Assembly (NCBI RefSeq): GCF_024679245.1
Contig: NC_090178.1
Span: 6,999,202-7,063,201, forward strand
Source of the DNA: Pseudorasbora parva
Lineage: Eukaryota > Chordata > Actinopteri > Cypriniformes > Gobionidae
Direction: 5' to 3'
DNA length: 64,000 nt
Each line of letters opens with the position of its first letter. The stretch's first letter is position 1. Below, piece by piece: positions 11,166-25,381 of the stretch. A program made the position numbers and the translations under genes. Below the pieces are notes generated by a model. The model saw only the letters and a program-made list of their open reading frames with translations. It did no database searches and was not told the DNA's origin.

Positions 11166-12404
11166 TTGAATGTTATGAGACAATAAATATTAACAAAGCT
11201 GTTTTAGCATAATATGCTGGTATTCTCATATTAGGCATAGAGTGACTGTGTGCCTATTTTAGGACAAAAATGTGCATATAGTTGAAATTGATTACAATAA
11301 ATTGTATTTCTTTTACTGTTCAAATTGCTTAATTTCCTAAAAGACTAAAAATGGATGATATTCAACAATATTCACACAATATCTGTCACTTTAGGGTAAA
11401 AACAACGATAAAATATTAAAATAAATTATAATAAACTATCTACATTCAATTTTTAATCAATTTTTCAAATTTTATTTCCCATCTTGGATTTATTTTAATC
11501 CATTTTAACAAATGTATTTGCTTAAATTTTAACTTTTTACTTGTATTGTATTTTTTTTAATTGTATTTATTTGTTTTAAAATGAGCTTTATAAACACATT
11601 TGCCTTGCCTTATTTTTATACCTGAGGTCATTACATTATCTTTCTATTCACTGTTTGCAAAGACCCGCCCCTTTAGTTACTACGTCTGATTGGTCAGATC
11701 GCCTGTCAATCAAACTCTTGGCGAAGGGTGAATTTCATTATATACAAATGATGCATATGATGCTACCTTAGAATTTGGCCAAAAAAATGTGTCTTTGGAG
11801 GCAGCATGGTTCATTTCTTGAACTCCTTCACATGAGGCACATAACTAAGGTAGGTAAATAATCTCTAAACCCCACAACTGAGGTGAGCTGGATTCAGTCT
11901 AATGGATTGGCCCGACCCATTGAGCCTCATGAAGAGACGCTAACGGGCTTTTATTACAGTCTGTATTCACACGCTCACTCAAGCCGTGTGTGTGTAAGTG
12001 GGCCAGACTGTTTGGAAGGGCTAAGAGTCTCACTGTCAGAAAGCATTTTCTCATTCTGCTTTACCTTCCTGTCCTGCATGATCCTGATAAAGAAACTCCC
12101 TCAGCGCGAGTGAAGCCAATCCCCCCATGCCACTAAAAACCCAGAGAAAGAACGACATGCTTAATACAATATGGCATTCATATGAAACACACAGAACACA
12201 CAGTCCCAGCGGTGGAAACCTGAAGGCTGCTGGTTCAGTCTCTCAGAGATAGAAAACGAACAGACTACCTTCTGCATTTAAAAAAACAAAAAATATTTTT
12301 ATACTGTTTTAAAAATTAGGACAACCCCGAAATGGAGGTTTTGTCAGGTTTAGCTCACTTCTGGGTGCAAATAATTGTTTCCAAAGTATGGTAAATTGGT
12401 GTAT
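11166..12404. other. No gene recognised
   Basis: AT-rich to 11640, then mixed composition. The open frame at 11883-12113 has no known motif. Confidence 0.5.
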
Positions 12405-12551
<147 letters not shown>

Positions 12552-12954
12552 TGTCTATGTTTCCATCAGCAGACAATGTTTATGCAGATAATCACCTATT
12601 ATCTGTCATTCTCTGGATGTCCCGATGTTATTGTCTTGGAGCGCCACTTTTAAAATAAAGATGTGGTGAGTAACAGAGATGTGTTGTGTAGACACGGAGA
12701 AACCCAGCACAACATCATCAAACTTCTACAGTATGTGGTTGTTTTGTTTGGGTTTGGGAAAGTTTGTAGAGAGGAAGTCGTGTGTGTGAGTGAAGCTGCA
12801 GCGCTGCGGTTTGACACCACGATCTGAGCGAGCTGTCTGTAAGCCTGGATAATTACCCTCTGCCTGTCTCTCTCTCCACCTGACTGTCTGACAAACACAT
12901 GCGCTACAGGATGACCTGAGACATGTCACACTGATCATATCTGACACACACACT
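12552..12954. other. No gene recognised
   Basis: Short frames in both strands. No repeat or motif was recognised. Confidence 0.45.
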
Positions 12955-14195
12955 CGCTACCTAACTATCCGTCGCTCTGACTACCAGTCGGTCTCTCTAC
13001 CATCCTGTCTGTCTGTTACCTACCTATCCCTGTCTGTGTATCTATGTATTTTTCTGTCTGATTACCTGTCTGTCTATCTAGCATTCTGTCAGCCTAACTG
13101 TCTGTCTACTTACATTACTGTCTGTCTGTCTATCCATGTATTTATCTACCTGTCTGACTATCTATGTATTTATCTGTCTGATTACCTGTTTGTCTGTCTG
13201 TATATCTATCCATGTATTTATCTGTCTGACTACCTGTCTATCTGTCCATGTATTTATCTACCTGTATATATGTCTGTCTGTCTATGTATTTATCTGTCTG
13301 ACTACCTGTATGTCCATCCATGTATTTATCTGTGTGTGTGTGTGTGTGTGTCTGTCTGTCTATGTATTTATCTGTCTGATCACCTGCATGTCTATCCATG
13401 TATTTGTCTGTCTGTCTATGTACTTCTCTGTCTGATTACCTGTCTGTCTGTCTGTCTATCTAGCTTTCTGTCAGCCAAACTGTCTGTCTACCTACATTAC
13501 TGTCTGTCTGTCTGTCTGTCTGTCTATCCATGTATTTATCTACCTGTCTGACTATCTGTATTTATCTGTCTGTCTGACTGTCTGTCTATCTATCCATGTA
13601 TTTATCTACCTGTCTGACTATCTGTATTTATCCGTCTGTCTGACTGTCTGTCTGTCTATCCATGTATCTATCTACCTGTCTGTCTGTCTGTCTATGTATT
13701 TATCTGTCTGACCACCTGTATGTCTATCCATGTATTTGTCTGTCTGTCTATGTATTTATCTGTATGATTTCCTGTCTGTCTATCTAGCTTTCTGTCAGCC
13801 AAACTGTCTGTCTACCTACATTACTGTCTGCCGGTCTATCCATGTATTTATCTACCTGTCTGTCAATCTGTATTTATCTATCTGACTGCCTGTCTGTCTA
13901 TCCATGTATCTGTCTGTCTATGATTTATCTGTCTGACCACCAGTCTGTCTATCCATGTATTTATCTACATGTCTGTCTGTCTGTCTATCTATTCATGTAT
14001 TTATCTGTCTGATTACCTGTCTGTCTATCTAGCTTTCTGTCAGCCAAACTGTCTGTCTTTCTACCTATCCATGTATTTATCTGTCTATCTACCTGTCTGT
14101 CTGTCCATCTATCCATGTATTTATCCATCTGACTACCTGTCTATCTACCAACTTGTCTGTCTGTCGGTCTGCCTACTTACATACATGTCTTCTCT
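12955..14195. repeat. TCTG/TCTA satellite with higher-order units (~1.2 kb)
   Basis: Irregular TCTG and TCTA tetramers are organised into larger blocks. The marker CTATCTAGCTTTCTGTCAGC, followed by CAAACTGTCTGTC, recurs near 13077, 13457, 13778 and 14026. The marker ATCCATGTATTTATCT recurs many more times. The long frame across it is a by-product of the repeat and not a gene. Confidence 0.9.
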
Positions 14196-15380
14196 CTTCT
14201 GTGTCTGTATTTATCAAGCATCCTCACTTCAGTTTTAGAAATAAATCACAAGACAAAATCTTTTCTAGAGCACCGACTTGTTGAGATGTGAAAAGTGTCA
14301 AAAGACCTCCTCCTTTCTGCGGTACACATACTCAAAACTTTTTAATGACCAAACTCCAGCTGGAGCTTCGAGAGGCCCAGTGAGGTGCGTGTGAGTCTGA
14401 CCGGGCGGCTGGCGCTCTTCACAGAAGACGTGCAGCCCTACTTGGAGGAGCGCAGCATCTTCTAGAAGCTCATTAGATGAGCCCATATGTCGGGAGAGAG
14501 AGCGCGAGCGCGTGGGTCTTCGTTTTCATGTCGTGCGCCACTGTAGTCGCCTGCCACTTCATGCTCCGCAGCGGCAGCAGGCGCTTTCATCTGTAAACGT
14601 GATGCGTTATAATTGAGATGCGACCGCCAAGATGTGGTGACATTTAGCGCCTGATCGAAACGTTTGCAACGTTTTTCCCTGCAGACTTTACACATGCCGA
14701 TTCAGAGCTGTAATTAGAGAAGAGAAATTCCATCCATCCAGCCTAACAGAGGAGTATGACACTCGTTTGCAGTTGCATAAATAAAACGAGGGAATAATCA
14801 CACAACTCTTTTTAAAGTTGCTCCAGTTTGGTTGCAGCTCAGAGATTTTGCCATCTGCCTGGGCATGGGCATGCATCAGTGCAGCCTGTCAACCTTCAAG
14901 GATTTCAAAACTTTTTTTCAAAACTTTTTATGTATGAAATTCTTTGAATTTCAAATCATTTTAAATTGAGGTTGTTTTGAAAGCGGCATCCAGAATGATT
15001 CAAGTATGTCTTTATCAAACAAACGCAATGATTTTTGCTCATCGACATTGATTAAACTATTTTTTTATGTATTACAAAGCCCGCACAAGCGTTCGATATA
15101 AGCACGAACCGTGCACACACACATAAAAGAGAGAGACAACAGCAGAACAAGAAAGGAATATAATGAAATTCGTCGGCCTGCCAAAGGGCTTCTGTTTTGG
15201 TAGCCCATACGTGTCTGAGTCCAGCATGCTAAAGGTATGTTCTGTTAGACACGTACACATAAGCAAAATGATCTATAACAATGCAATACTATTCCATATA
15301 AAAACACGTTTTACTCACATAAGTGTGTTGCACCATTCCTGTCAGATCCAATATAGAAGAATAGCATTGTGAGATTTGTT
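14196..15380. other. No confirmed gene; one candidate coding segment
   Basis: Contains the candidate segment at 14349-14465, described separately. 14500-14880 is moderately GC-rich and has no repeat. The rest is unremarkable. Confidence 0.4.
14349..14465 (+). other. Possible terminal coding exon, unidentified
   Basis: The frame is open from just after TAA-TGA to TAG at 14463-14465. It ends LTGRLALFTEDVQPYLEERS-IF. Its codon third positions are almost all G or C, unlike the surroundings. A CAG acceptor-like site lies at about 14358. I do not recognise the protein, and no partner exon was found nearby. It may be a chance frame. Confidence 0.2.
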
Positions 15381-16280
15381 TACAAATAATCTCGGGGTGA
15401 AATTAAGTGAACACCATATGCCTTCCACATGTCAGTTAGAACTTCAAAAATAAAGTTTAACCACACATCCCTAATATTAGGATCTGAAGGAAGCTTATGC
15501 AGCGACTGTGTTCTTCCCATAGACTCTAGGTTCTTCCACAACCAGGAATAGCACAATATCTTGCTATCTTCTTCAGGATGTTTATTGCTGCTGGCTCGCG
15601 TGATCAGATGAGTCGGTGGGCGGGGCTACTGAATTACACATGCTTATTATTCTGGCGGCGTTTCGTCAGTCGATGACGTCAAGATGCAAACACGACCGTT
15701 TTTTGGGCCTGGCGTCTATAAAAGCTTTTCTTTGACTTACAAGGAAGTTTTCTGCTCTTACAGAAACTTACAGGATAATCTTATATTACCATGAGCTTTT
15801 ATATATCAAAAGCTCAAGGGAAGGTTGATTTCTCAATTCATCACCCCTTTAATGTTATGAAGCAACAAGGATCATTTTTGTGTGCAAAAACACAATGTCT
15901 TTTCACCTTTTTACTCTCTTACGCTATTCACCTTGCTTGGCTAATCACAGTGCAGCGCTTCCGAGATCTATGGCAGAACGGCGGCTCACTATTGGCTGAG
16001 CATCACATGCATGCGTTGTGGTGCTTACATGAATCGTGTAGGAGAGTGACATGAAGAGAAGAGATTGTTGAATAAAGTCGTTATTTTGTTAGTTTTTTGT
16101 GCACAAAAAGTATTATCGACGCTTCATTAATTGAAGGTTGAACCACTGGACTACCTTCCTACTCTGGACCTTGAAAGTGTTCATTAAATGGAGTGGTCAG
16201 AAAGATTTTATCAAAAATCTTAATTTGTGTTCTGAAGATGAACGAAGGTCTTAAGGGTGAACTAACCCTTTAACTAACTT
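15381..16280. repeat. Probable DNA-transposon ends, family uncertain
   Basis: 15,380-15,850 ends with GATTTCTCAATTCATCACCCCTTTAA, reminiscent of the right end of a common cyprinid TIR element; the left end is not found. 16,227-16,273 (TGTTCTGAAGATGAACGAAG, GGGTGAACTAACCCTTTAA) matches the inverted right end of the AAAGGGTTAGTTCACCC type. The same segment recurs at 29,490-29,587. Confidence 0.4.
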
Positions 16281-16957
16281 GCTCGTCAAGATTCTCTCTT
16301 TCTCAGAGCTGCTCATTCTAGCATCCTGATTCCTTGTACACAAGCATTTGCTTCTTTCCAGACCAAACACCCATAACACAACCACAGCCAATCAGAATCA
16401 AAATATATGATGTTTAGAATGGAATTATGTGGAGCTAAATTCGGACCGATGAGAAGTCATGGTCAGCGAGGCTACCCAGCACAATAGTGCAAATCAAGAA
16501 ACCAAAAGAAAAATGTTGCTTTGGCATCACGTTTTTGTTGTTGTTGACATTTTCAGCTTATGTTTTTTTATGCTTGTCACAGAATAAATCAAAAAGTCAT
16601 GATTTTACCGCAGGTAAACAGTGTGAAGTGGCATCAGTTTGATAAACCACTTTGACGCTACATCTGACAGACATTACATGACGGATCAGCTCAGACATTT
16701 TTTGCCTCATGTAACCAAGCTGTTCTTCTGAACACAAACCTGGCGTAAATCAGGGTCTCGATGTGAGAGAGATAAGAGGAGGAGCGGAGGAGCGGAGGGG
16801 GAGAAACAGACTGAAAGTCATTCAGACTAGAGGCCGAGGAGTGAAAGGAGCTTATGCTAATGAGCGATCCAGAGCTCGACCTCTGTCCCTCCTCCACGCA
16901 TGTCATTAGTCCCTATAGCGACAAAAAAATTACACATGAAATCAAGAAGCACCTTTT

Positions 16958-16960
<3 letters not shown>
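16281..16960. other. No gene recognised
   Basis: A purine-rich block at 16770-16860 with an ATGCTAATGAG word. No coding or repeat match. Confidence 0.45.

Positions 16961-17020
<60 letters not shown>
16961..17020. repeat. (GT)n microsatellite
   Basis: About 30 GT units, ending in TATATA. It flanks the dispersed repeat that follows. Confidence 0.97.
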
Positions 17021-17025
<5 letters not shown>

Positions 17026-17078
17026 CACTCTACTAGTACTTTGAGTACTACTCTCATCTCTGAGGGAAACACCCTTCC

Positions 17079-17364
17079 TACACACACACACACACACATA
17101 CACGTTTGTTTGTGTGACATATGGGGACATTCCATAGGCGTAATGGTTTTTATACTGTACAGACCGCATTTTCTATCCCCCTACACTGCCCCTACCTATC
17201 ACAGGAAACATTCTGCATTTTTACTTTCTAAAAAAAACCTCATCCTGTATGATTTATAAGCTTTTTGAAAAGTGGGGACCACTGGCTGGTCCCCACAATG
17301 TTGATGATATTAGGTTTTACTATCCTTATGGGGACATTTCATCCCCATAATGTAATATAAACAA

Positions 17365-17428
<64 letters not shown>
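17079..17428. repeat. Dispersed fish repeat bounded by (CA)n tracts
   Basis: 17103-17285 (GTGTGACATATGGGGACATT, AAACATTCTGCATTTTTACT, GAAAAGTGGGG) recurs at 57312-57500 at high similarity, also beside a CA tract. A (CA)n run closes it at 17371-17428. Confidence 0.75.
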
Positions 17429-18181
17429 GTCTCCTACTTATCTTCCTATTCTAATTTTTCTAATTTCCTGAACTGGATTTCTGGCCCTCAGGACCGAGAG
17501 TGGCTCACCAGATCCAATCACACACGCTTCTCAGGTGCAGTCGTAGCCTAATGGAGTCAGACCGTTTGACTCTGTAATGGAGACAGTTCTCAATACCGTC
17601 ACACTGCATGAAAAGTGGGATTTTCGTCAGTAAGCGGCACTGTAGATTGTCGTGGAAGATCAGGTTTACGACTGTACACGGCAGTTTGCAGGCGACACCG
17701 AAAACTGCCGTGAATTGTCAGAAATTGACGTGGGCCTTGCTTGGCAGTTGTCCCCCCCAAGACCCCCCTTCCCTTAACTCCAGGGGAGGCTTTAACATGT
17801 AAATGAACATGCTGTGAGCTATACAAATGCAAATCAGGGTAGCAGGAGTTTTAACCCATGTGACATTTTTCTAAAAGGTATTAACTTCCTTCTAAAAAAA
17901 TCTCTTAGATAGATCAGGCTCAGTATAGCCTAATTGTAAAATCTTAAACTTAAGCTTGAATTTATATATTTGATGAAAGTATTCTAGATTATTTATTGTG
18001 TGTCATTTGCAATCAGTCCCCGTGAATTCAGTGCGACTCGCAATTTTGACCAATCACCGCAACTTTTACCAATCATTGCGGTCTCCTGCTAATAAGCGGC
18101 GTCATACATCAGCAAACTTTATATATCATATATCATTGCCTGTCAAAATTAACGTGTTAACGCAAATTAATTTTAACGGCA

Positions 18182-18375
<194 letters not shown>

Positions 18376-18702
18376 GGGTTGACATTAACTTTTTTGCTCA
18401 CCGGCCACTGTGGCTAGTGGTTTTCCAAAGTTACTAGCCACTCAGCATTTTCACTGGCCACAATTTTGCTGTTTGGAAATTACATTGTATATGTTTAAAG
18501 TTGACTTTGGCATATATAAATTACTTGATTTTGAACCATTTTACTTTATTTAGAAGATTTAAAACCCTTTCAAACTTTCAAATGCAGAATGTCCCCCCAA
18601 ATCTTGTATATCAGCTTAGGATGTGCAGGTGGGCAAGGGGTGGGCAATATAATAGGCTAATATGAGAAAGGTAATATGACAGGCTATGAGTTATTTTAGT
18701 TA

Positions 18703-18705
<3 letters not shown>

Positions 18706-18779
<74 letters not shown>
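18706..18779. repeat. (TA)n microsatellite
   Basis: About 37 TA units within the CACTA-like element. Confidence 0.98.
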
Positions 18780-18783
<4 letters not shown>

Positions 18784-19164
18784 AAAAAATACCCTAAGCA
18801 AATTACAAAAACAATAGTTATTAAAAATAAAATAAAAATTCCGATACTAATACGGCACAATGTAATTTATTGAATGTAATTGTCATTGGATACGACTTTC
18901 ATTGAAACGAATGTAACAAAATGTGGGCGTGGTCTGTGTTGTGAAATGAAACCACATTAAAAATTCCCTTAAACTGCGTTTGAAACATACAGCAAAGCAG
19001 CGACAGAGGAAAACACAGAGCCTGATAGTATGCAAACATTTACCAATAATGTGGAAAGCGTTTTAAATCTGTTCAGTGGAAAATCCGCTGTGACGAATCT
19101 GTCCTCGTCTAACATCTGCTGTAAATCCAGGTAAAACTAGCTACGTGCACGCGCCCGTCCCCAG

Positions 19165-20104
19165 ATAACATGATCCCCAGTTGATCCGTAACACCGGCGG
19201 GAAGACACAGCTGAATGCAATCATTGGGCTATCTCGTCAGCTTGCTCAGTTTGCTGCCGATTTTAACGAGCAGTTCACTTTAGTAATCTCCAGGTTGCTG
19301 TCCATAGATTATAGGTTGCTTGCTTTGGAGTCGAAAAACTGTGTGGAAGATACTAACTTTAAGAAGAAAAGACGAGTGCCTAAGAGAAGACCAGTCCTAA
19401 GATTGCGGTAAGACTGTTATCTAAGCTAAAGTAACCTAAAGCAAAGCTTTTTAAGTAGCACAAGCTCAAATTAGCCTTGTAAAAGAACAAATGTAAGTTG
19501 CTTTATAAAAGTGTTTTCTTTTTCTGGTCATTTTACAGGAAGCAGTACGCCGTCTTCACAACTTCGTCATAACACTCATTTAATTGTTTTCCAGCTGCAT
19601 GTAAGACATAGAGACATTACGCAGGACGTACAAACATCCAGTTCTTGCATCGCACGCAGAAGCTGTGAAGAGTTCAGCGCGGAGTCGATTGAGAAGAGGG
19701 TAAGATTTATTAGATTAGATCCGTTTTTGGTCAGTGTGACTATTTTTCAGGTGCATTTTACGCAGTACATCGCGCAATACTGATTGTCGTTATTGTTTGT
19801 TTTTACAGCTGCTACAAGCAAGAAAGCGTGTGTTAGCTGAGGATGAGGTGGGCCTTTGGAAGTGCGCTACCATAGACCTGATGTCTGATGAGGAAGACGG
19901 CATCGTTCGCGCGGTGTTTGGATGGACTGTTTGACCAGCCAGGAGCTCGCCGAGCTCTGTGCCACGCTGCAGTCGAGATTAGAGGCGATTCCAAAGTACA
20001 GGGCAACGCACGACAGACGTCTGAAAAATGGACTTAAAACAGACAGAATGGCGCTAGTCACCTACAGCTCTGAAGCGGAAAACAGAGACTTCATGGTGCT
20101 GTAG
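19165..20104 (+). pseudogene. Decayed multi-exon ORF inside the CACTA-like element
   Basis: Exon-like pieces with splice sites can be seen. A possible first piece is 19032-19130 (MQTFTNNVESVLNLFSGKS). About 19165-19408 reads LIRNTGGKTQLNAIIGLSRQ, ends in KKKRRVPKRR and has donor G|GTAAGA. 19549-19700 has donor GG|GTAAGA. The last exon, 19809-20104, follows TTTTTACAG. The last exon reads LLQARKRVLAEDEVGLWKC and DLMSDEEDG, hits TGA at 19932, and resumes in another frame as SQELAELCATLQSRLEAIPK and YRATHDRRLKNG to TAG. The order MSDEEDG, then SQEL-LCATLQ-RLEA-PKYRATH, resembles a multi-copy fish protein often annotated as C14orf93-like (from memory). The frameshift at about 19930 and stops in the third piece make it a pseudogene. 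Its role in transposition is unknown. Confidence 0.45.
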
Positions 20105-20747
20105 GATTTTGGGCTTCTCGTGAGCTTCCTATTGTTGTGTGGGCAGATCTCAAACGTTTTGCATTTGGTTGTGTGTTTGTGTTTGTTCTAATAAAGCTCT
20201 TTCTTTGAATAAACTACACGTCCCTGGCCTATTTTCCTTTCCTCAATAAATGAATGTCCTTGATGGTTATAATAGCGTAGTCCATAGGATAACAATGACA
20301 TGAATATAAAACATAATAGCATATCACATGAATATGAATATATACAATTAAAAAATAATATGCAAATCATAATTTTATATGTGTAAAATTATTATAATTT
20401 GGGGGTTTAAATTTATTAATTTATTACCCAGGTTGACCAATAGTAACAGATCTGCCAACCAATCACGAGTGATATTTCTTGTTTCAATGTAGTAGTTTCA
20501 ACCAATACTGAGTGAGGAAATTCAAGCAAGGCGCCGCCCAGAGCTGCTATTCATATGCTAATTAGAGCCATTAGCGCCGGCGCCAGCATGCCTCCGCAAG
20601 CTCCACATACGTCATGGTTCGTTTCCGTCAATATGTGGCACAGACGAACGCGACGTGCACAGGCTGTAAACTGACGTTAATTGTCGAAAATCAGGGAGAT
20701 TTCCGGCCGTTTACGGGGACGAAAATCCCACTTTTCATGCAGTGTCA

Positions 20748-21708
20748 GGAAATGACTGAGATGCTTTTGAGCAAGCCACCTAACCCCCGATCGCTCTCTG
20801 GCTGTCCACATCTCCAGGAGTGTGTGTTCACTACTCACTATTCCTAATGTGGAGAAAAACAAAACAACAAAACAAATAAACAAAAAACATAACCCTATTT
20901 ATTATTATTGTGAATATTTGATTTGACCAATCAGTCTAACACTGTATGCAGTTGAAAAGTTTCATTATTAATAGTTTTTGGTGGCATGTTGGCTCACAGA
21001 ATGTGTGCATTAGTAGCATAAAACAGGAATGTAAATTTCCAAATCCAGTTGAGAAGGAGCTTTCTCATGATAAATCATTAATGTTGTTCCCTTAATGGCC
21101 GCTCAGTTACCGAAGTGTTTCCACCAGACTGAGGGCGGCCCACTTTCACAGTCCCTGACACAAATCAACTCCAGCGTCAGGAGACGGATAAAACAGGCCA
21201 CTTTAACGCCTGCTCAAGAGAGTCTTTGATACAAACACTTGATTCAGAGTCCAGACCACCGTACAGGAACATTAAACACACTGGAAACTAAAACGGGTGT
21301 GTATCAACTCATCATTTAATAACACATAATTAATGCATATATAATGTCAAAATTACACATAATAAGTATTACGTTATTATTATAATAGAATGTTCATAAT
21401 GAAAATTTTCTCAAAATGTATTATCTTGAGCTCATAATTTAATAACAATTCTTACATTATGAGTAAATAATTACATTATCAACTCACCCAAAATATGTAA
21501 TATTTTCATTATTGTAATAGCTTTTAAAACTAAATTTTAAAAATAAATATTCGCCAGTCTTAAAATGCCTGTGAAATGCAGCACTTAAATATTCATGCAA
21601 TTATCATCATCATCATTATAATTATTATTAAACATAAAGTTGTGGTACACACTAGTGGTGGTCAGTAGTAGCAGCAGTATTAGTAATCTGGTGGATTTTG
21701 TAGGCGGG
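20748..21708. other. No gene recognised
   Basis: 20,990-21,260 is single-copy-like with moderate GC (GGCCGCTCAGTTACCGAAG). The rest is AT-rich. Confidence 0.45.
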
Positions 21709-22397
21709 TTAAAGGTGCACTATGCAGCTTTTGTTCACTGGAGGGCGCCTATGCAAAACAAATGCGTAGTTTGATGACGCAAAGTGTGAGCGCAGCATCT
21801 TGGGAGATGTGGTCTTCTCATCACAGCCGGTGAAAAATAGGACTCGGGCAGAAATCACGTTCATGCATGCGGCTATTAACGTTACTGTAGTCTAAAGCAG
21901 AGCAGGACCGAGTGTTATGGACCTGAGCACAGCTGCTGGAGCAATTGTTAAACAAATACCCGCCTTGCGAATACCGGGACTTTTATTATGACGGGACGGG
22001 ACTCATTTGCCGGGCGCCTGCACAGATCCGCTCTTCCGGTTATGATTTTGAGGTAATGGAGCTCTGTTTATCATATTAGATAGATTTAAGTGTGTTTAAA
22101 ACAATGTTATGACGTTACTCCGTGCGTTCAGTTGTTCACACTGCTAAGAGTAAAGCGCTCCTGCCAAATAAAAGCCGAAACCGAGGGTAACGCAGATATG
22201 ACGCAATTGACAGGCGACTCTCTCAAATGCAATGCTGCAACGTCCCTGTCCTTAGTTAAAATAGCAATTTTCTCACAATTTACAAATAGTTGGAAACATC
22301 TGGAATATTGTAAGTACTCAACTGAACAAAATATACAACACTGGCCTAGTGGTTTTTGGATATTTTACTGCAAAAATACTACATAGTTCACCTTTAA
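21709..22397. mobile_element. TTAA-flanked TIR element, family D
   Basis: TTAA at 21709-21712 and 22394-22397. The ends are AGGTGCACTATGCAGC and, from the other side, AGGTGAACTATGTAGT. The interior (CCTGTCC..AACTGCGTC-type segments, CAGGCGACTCTCTCAAATGC) matches an abundant cyprinid non-autonomous element. No transposase. Confidence 0.8.
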
Positions 22398-23900
22398 GAC
22401 TGGATTTAGATTTTTAGAATGTATTATAATGAAATAATTTTTAATAATAATAATAATAATAATAGCATGAATATTATGTTGCGTTTCACAGGTAGCTTAA
22501 GACTTGATTTATATTTTTAAGAAATATACTGTAAGGGAATACTAATATTTTTTATGTTTTAAAAGCTAATACAATAATGAAAATATTACATATTTTTGGT
22601 GTGTTTATCACAACAATAATGAAATACTTAGTACATTATGTGCAGTTTTTACTTTATATGCTGTTATTACATTATGAGTTACACAGCTGAATAAAATAAT
22701 AAATACACTGTAAAAAATAAAAACCGAAAATGTACTGTCATTTTCTGCCAGTCCATTATCCAGTAATTTTATGGAAATTTCTGTTAGCTCTTAAAACACA
22801 AACTAATGCAATGTGTAATTCAAAATACAGGTAAAACACCTGTAAAAAAAACAATATGGAAAATTCCTTCATATTTATACAGTACATCGTGCCCTATTTT
22901 TACAGGGTATATATATACTGTACTTCTCATTTTGCTGATTAAAGCTGAGGCTACATCACTGATCATTGACATAATCCAATCAAACCCAAATGGATCAAAT
23001 CTGTTAACACTTTTACAACTGAATATTCAATTTGACCAATAATACATAGGATTACATCACATTACATTACACATTACATTACTCTCACATTACATTACTC
23101 TCACATTACATTACTCTCACATGTAAAATAAAGTGTAGTTTATGAGGTATCAGAAGATTTTATAATTGTGTAGATCTCTCAAACCAGTCGACTCCAGTAA
23201 TTAGTTCCTCCTCTACAGTATCATCCAGCATATGCACAAGAGTGTGTTTCCAGATGGACGGATATAAACCAGTCAGAATGGAGCTGGTGTTGTCCATCAG
23301 CGTTTGACCTTCTGATGTGTGCCACGCCATAAGGCCACATGTTTAGAGAATGTGTGTGCATCTGTTTGAGGTGTCCACTGTGCCAGGAGAGTGTGTTGAA
23401 TGTGTAAGTGTGTGTGTGGCTGTGCAGATAAACAGCTGGCTGCTGTACACACCGGAGAGTCTGTCTGTGGCTCTTATCTTCAAAGAGTCAGTGGATCGCT
23501 TCAGGCGCGTGACACACACCGACTGACCCAGTCAAAGCATTGCCAACCTGGACTGAAAGAGACGCTCGCCAACCGCCAACAGAGCTGTCAGTCAACACTG
23601 AAGGGCCGTTCACACTCACAGAGATCAAATCAAATCAGAAGTCAACTTCACTGTTTGTATTTCCATTAACTGTATAATGTTGCTACATATTTTATAATAC
23701 ATATTATTTTAATACATAAAATATACAATATATATTATAGAAAACAAGATAATTATTATATTATACTATGTTTAATATATATTAACAATACAATAATATA
23801 TTTTATTTATACATATAAATATAAAAAATAATAAATATAAAAGCTGCTTTTAAATTTGTACAATTTTCTTATTTTGAAACAATACATTTTATACTATACA
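22398..23900. other. AT-rich, no gene; small repeats
   Basis: 22,707-22,912 runs from CACTGTAAAAAATAAAAACC to TTTTTACAGGG and may be a small CACTG-type MITE. 23,070-23,122 holds three 16-bp units (ACATTACATTACTCTC). No coding motif is seen in the frames at 22806-23042 or 23400-23669. Confidence 0.45.
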
Positions 23901-23909
23901 TGTATAAAC

Positions 23910-24435
<526 letters not shown>

Positions 24436-24504
<69 letters not shown>
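24436..24504. repeat. (TA)n microsatellite
   Basis: About 34 TA units directly at the MITE edge. Confidence 0.98.
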
Positions 24505-24508
<4 letters not shown>

Positions 24509-24589
24509 TTTATATACACACACACACACACAAATAATACTGCTGTACAAATACTACATATAGTATATTATTCTTTAAAATTTTAAAAT

Positions 24590-24590
24590 A

Positions 24591-24687
<97 letters not shown>
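24590..24687. repeat. (TA)n(CA)n compound microsatellite
   Basis: About 36 TA units followed by about 13 CA units. Confidence 0.98.
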
Positions 24688-24695
24688 GAGAAAAA

Positions 24696-25381
24696 GGGTG
24701 TCAAATTGTACCTTTAGGGGTACAACAGCTTGTCGCTGGGGCAATAACCTTAAAAGGACATATCTGTACCTTTTTTTACTTCTAAAAGGTGCATATTAGT
24801 AACTTTGAGTACAAATGCGTACTACAAGCAGTGTTGCCACAGTTACTTTGAAAAAGTAATCTGATTACTGGTTACTCCTTTAAAAAGTAACTTAGTTTAA
24901 AAATCAAGTAAAAAAGTAACTAAGTAAGATTACAAGTTACTTTATTAGTTACATTCAGCAGTTGCCGACACAACCCCTGCCGCCTCAACATAGAAAGGAC
25001 AACCGTTTTTGCAAACACTCACTTTATTGGCAGTGCATTTTTAACAGTAATGGAAAAAAAGTATCTCCGGACATTTTAAGGTGAAATAAAAAATATATTT
25101 CCTGAAAAAAATATTTTTTACTAAAGAAAATGACTAAAATAGTAACTCACAGTGACTTGGATAAGTTACTTTAATCTGATTACTGGTTTGGAAATAGTAA
25201 CACATTAGAATACTCGTTACTGTAAATAAGTAGTCTGGTTAGAGTAACGCGTCACTTGGCATCACTGACTGCAAGGTACTACTATGAAGCTTTTTGTGGT
25301 AAAATGGTACAAAGATGTCCTTTTAAGGGTACTGCCACAGCGACAAGCTGTTGTACCCCTAAAGGTACAATTTTGACACCC
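24696..25381. mobile_element. TIR element with GGGTGTCAAA ends, carrying a nested hAT
   Basis: Long inverted arms: GGGTGTCAAATTGTACC, then TTTAGGGGTACAACAGCTTG at the left, and the reverse complement at 25320-25381. Without the inner hAT the element is about 240 bp. No transposase. Confidence 0.85.
24829..25267. mobile_element. hAT-like MITE nested in the preceding element
   Basis: Ends CAGTGTTGCCACAGTTAC and ..GGCATCACTG. The flanks ACTACAAG (24821-24828) and ACTGCAAG (25268-25275) are an 8-bp target duplication with one mismatch, the hAT signature. The subterminal AGTAAC/GTTACT words match the elements at 37493 and 53250. Confidence 0.85.

Noticed and set aside
13036..13551. 171-codon Cys/Leu/Ser/Tyr-rich frame
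   Set aside because: It lies entirely inside the TCTG/TCTA satellite, and periodic codons explain it.
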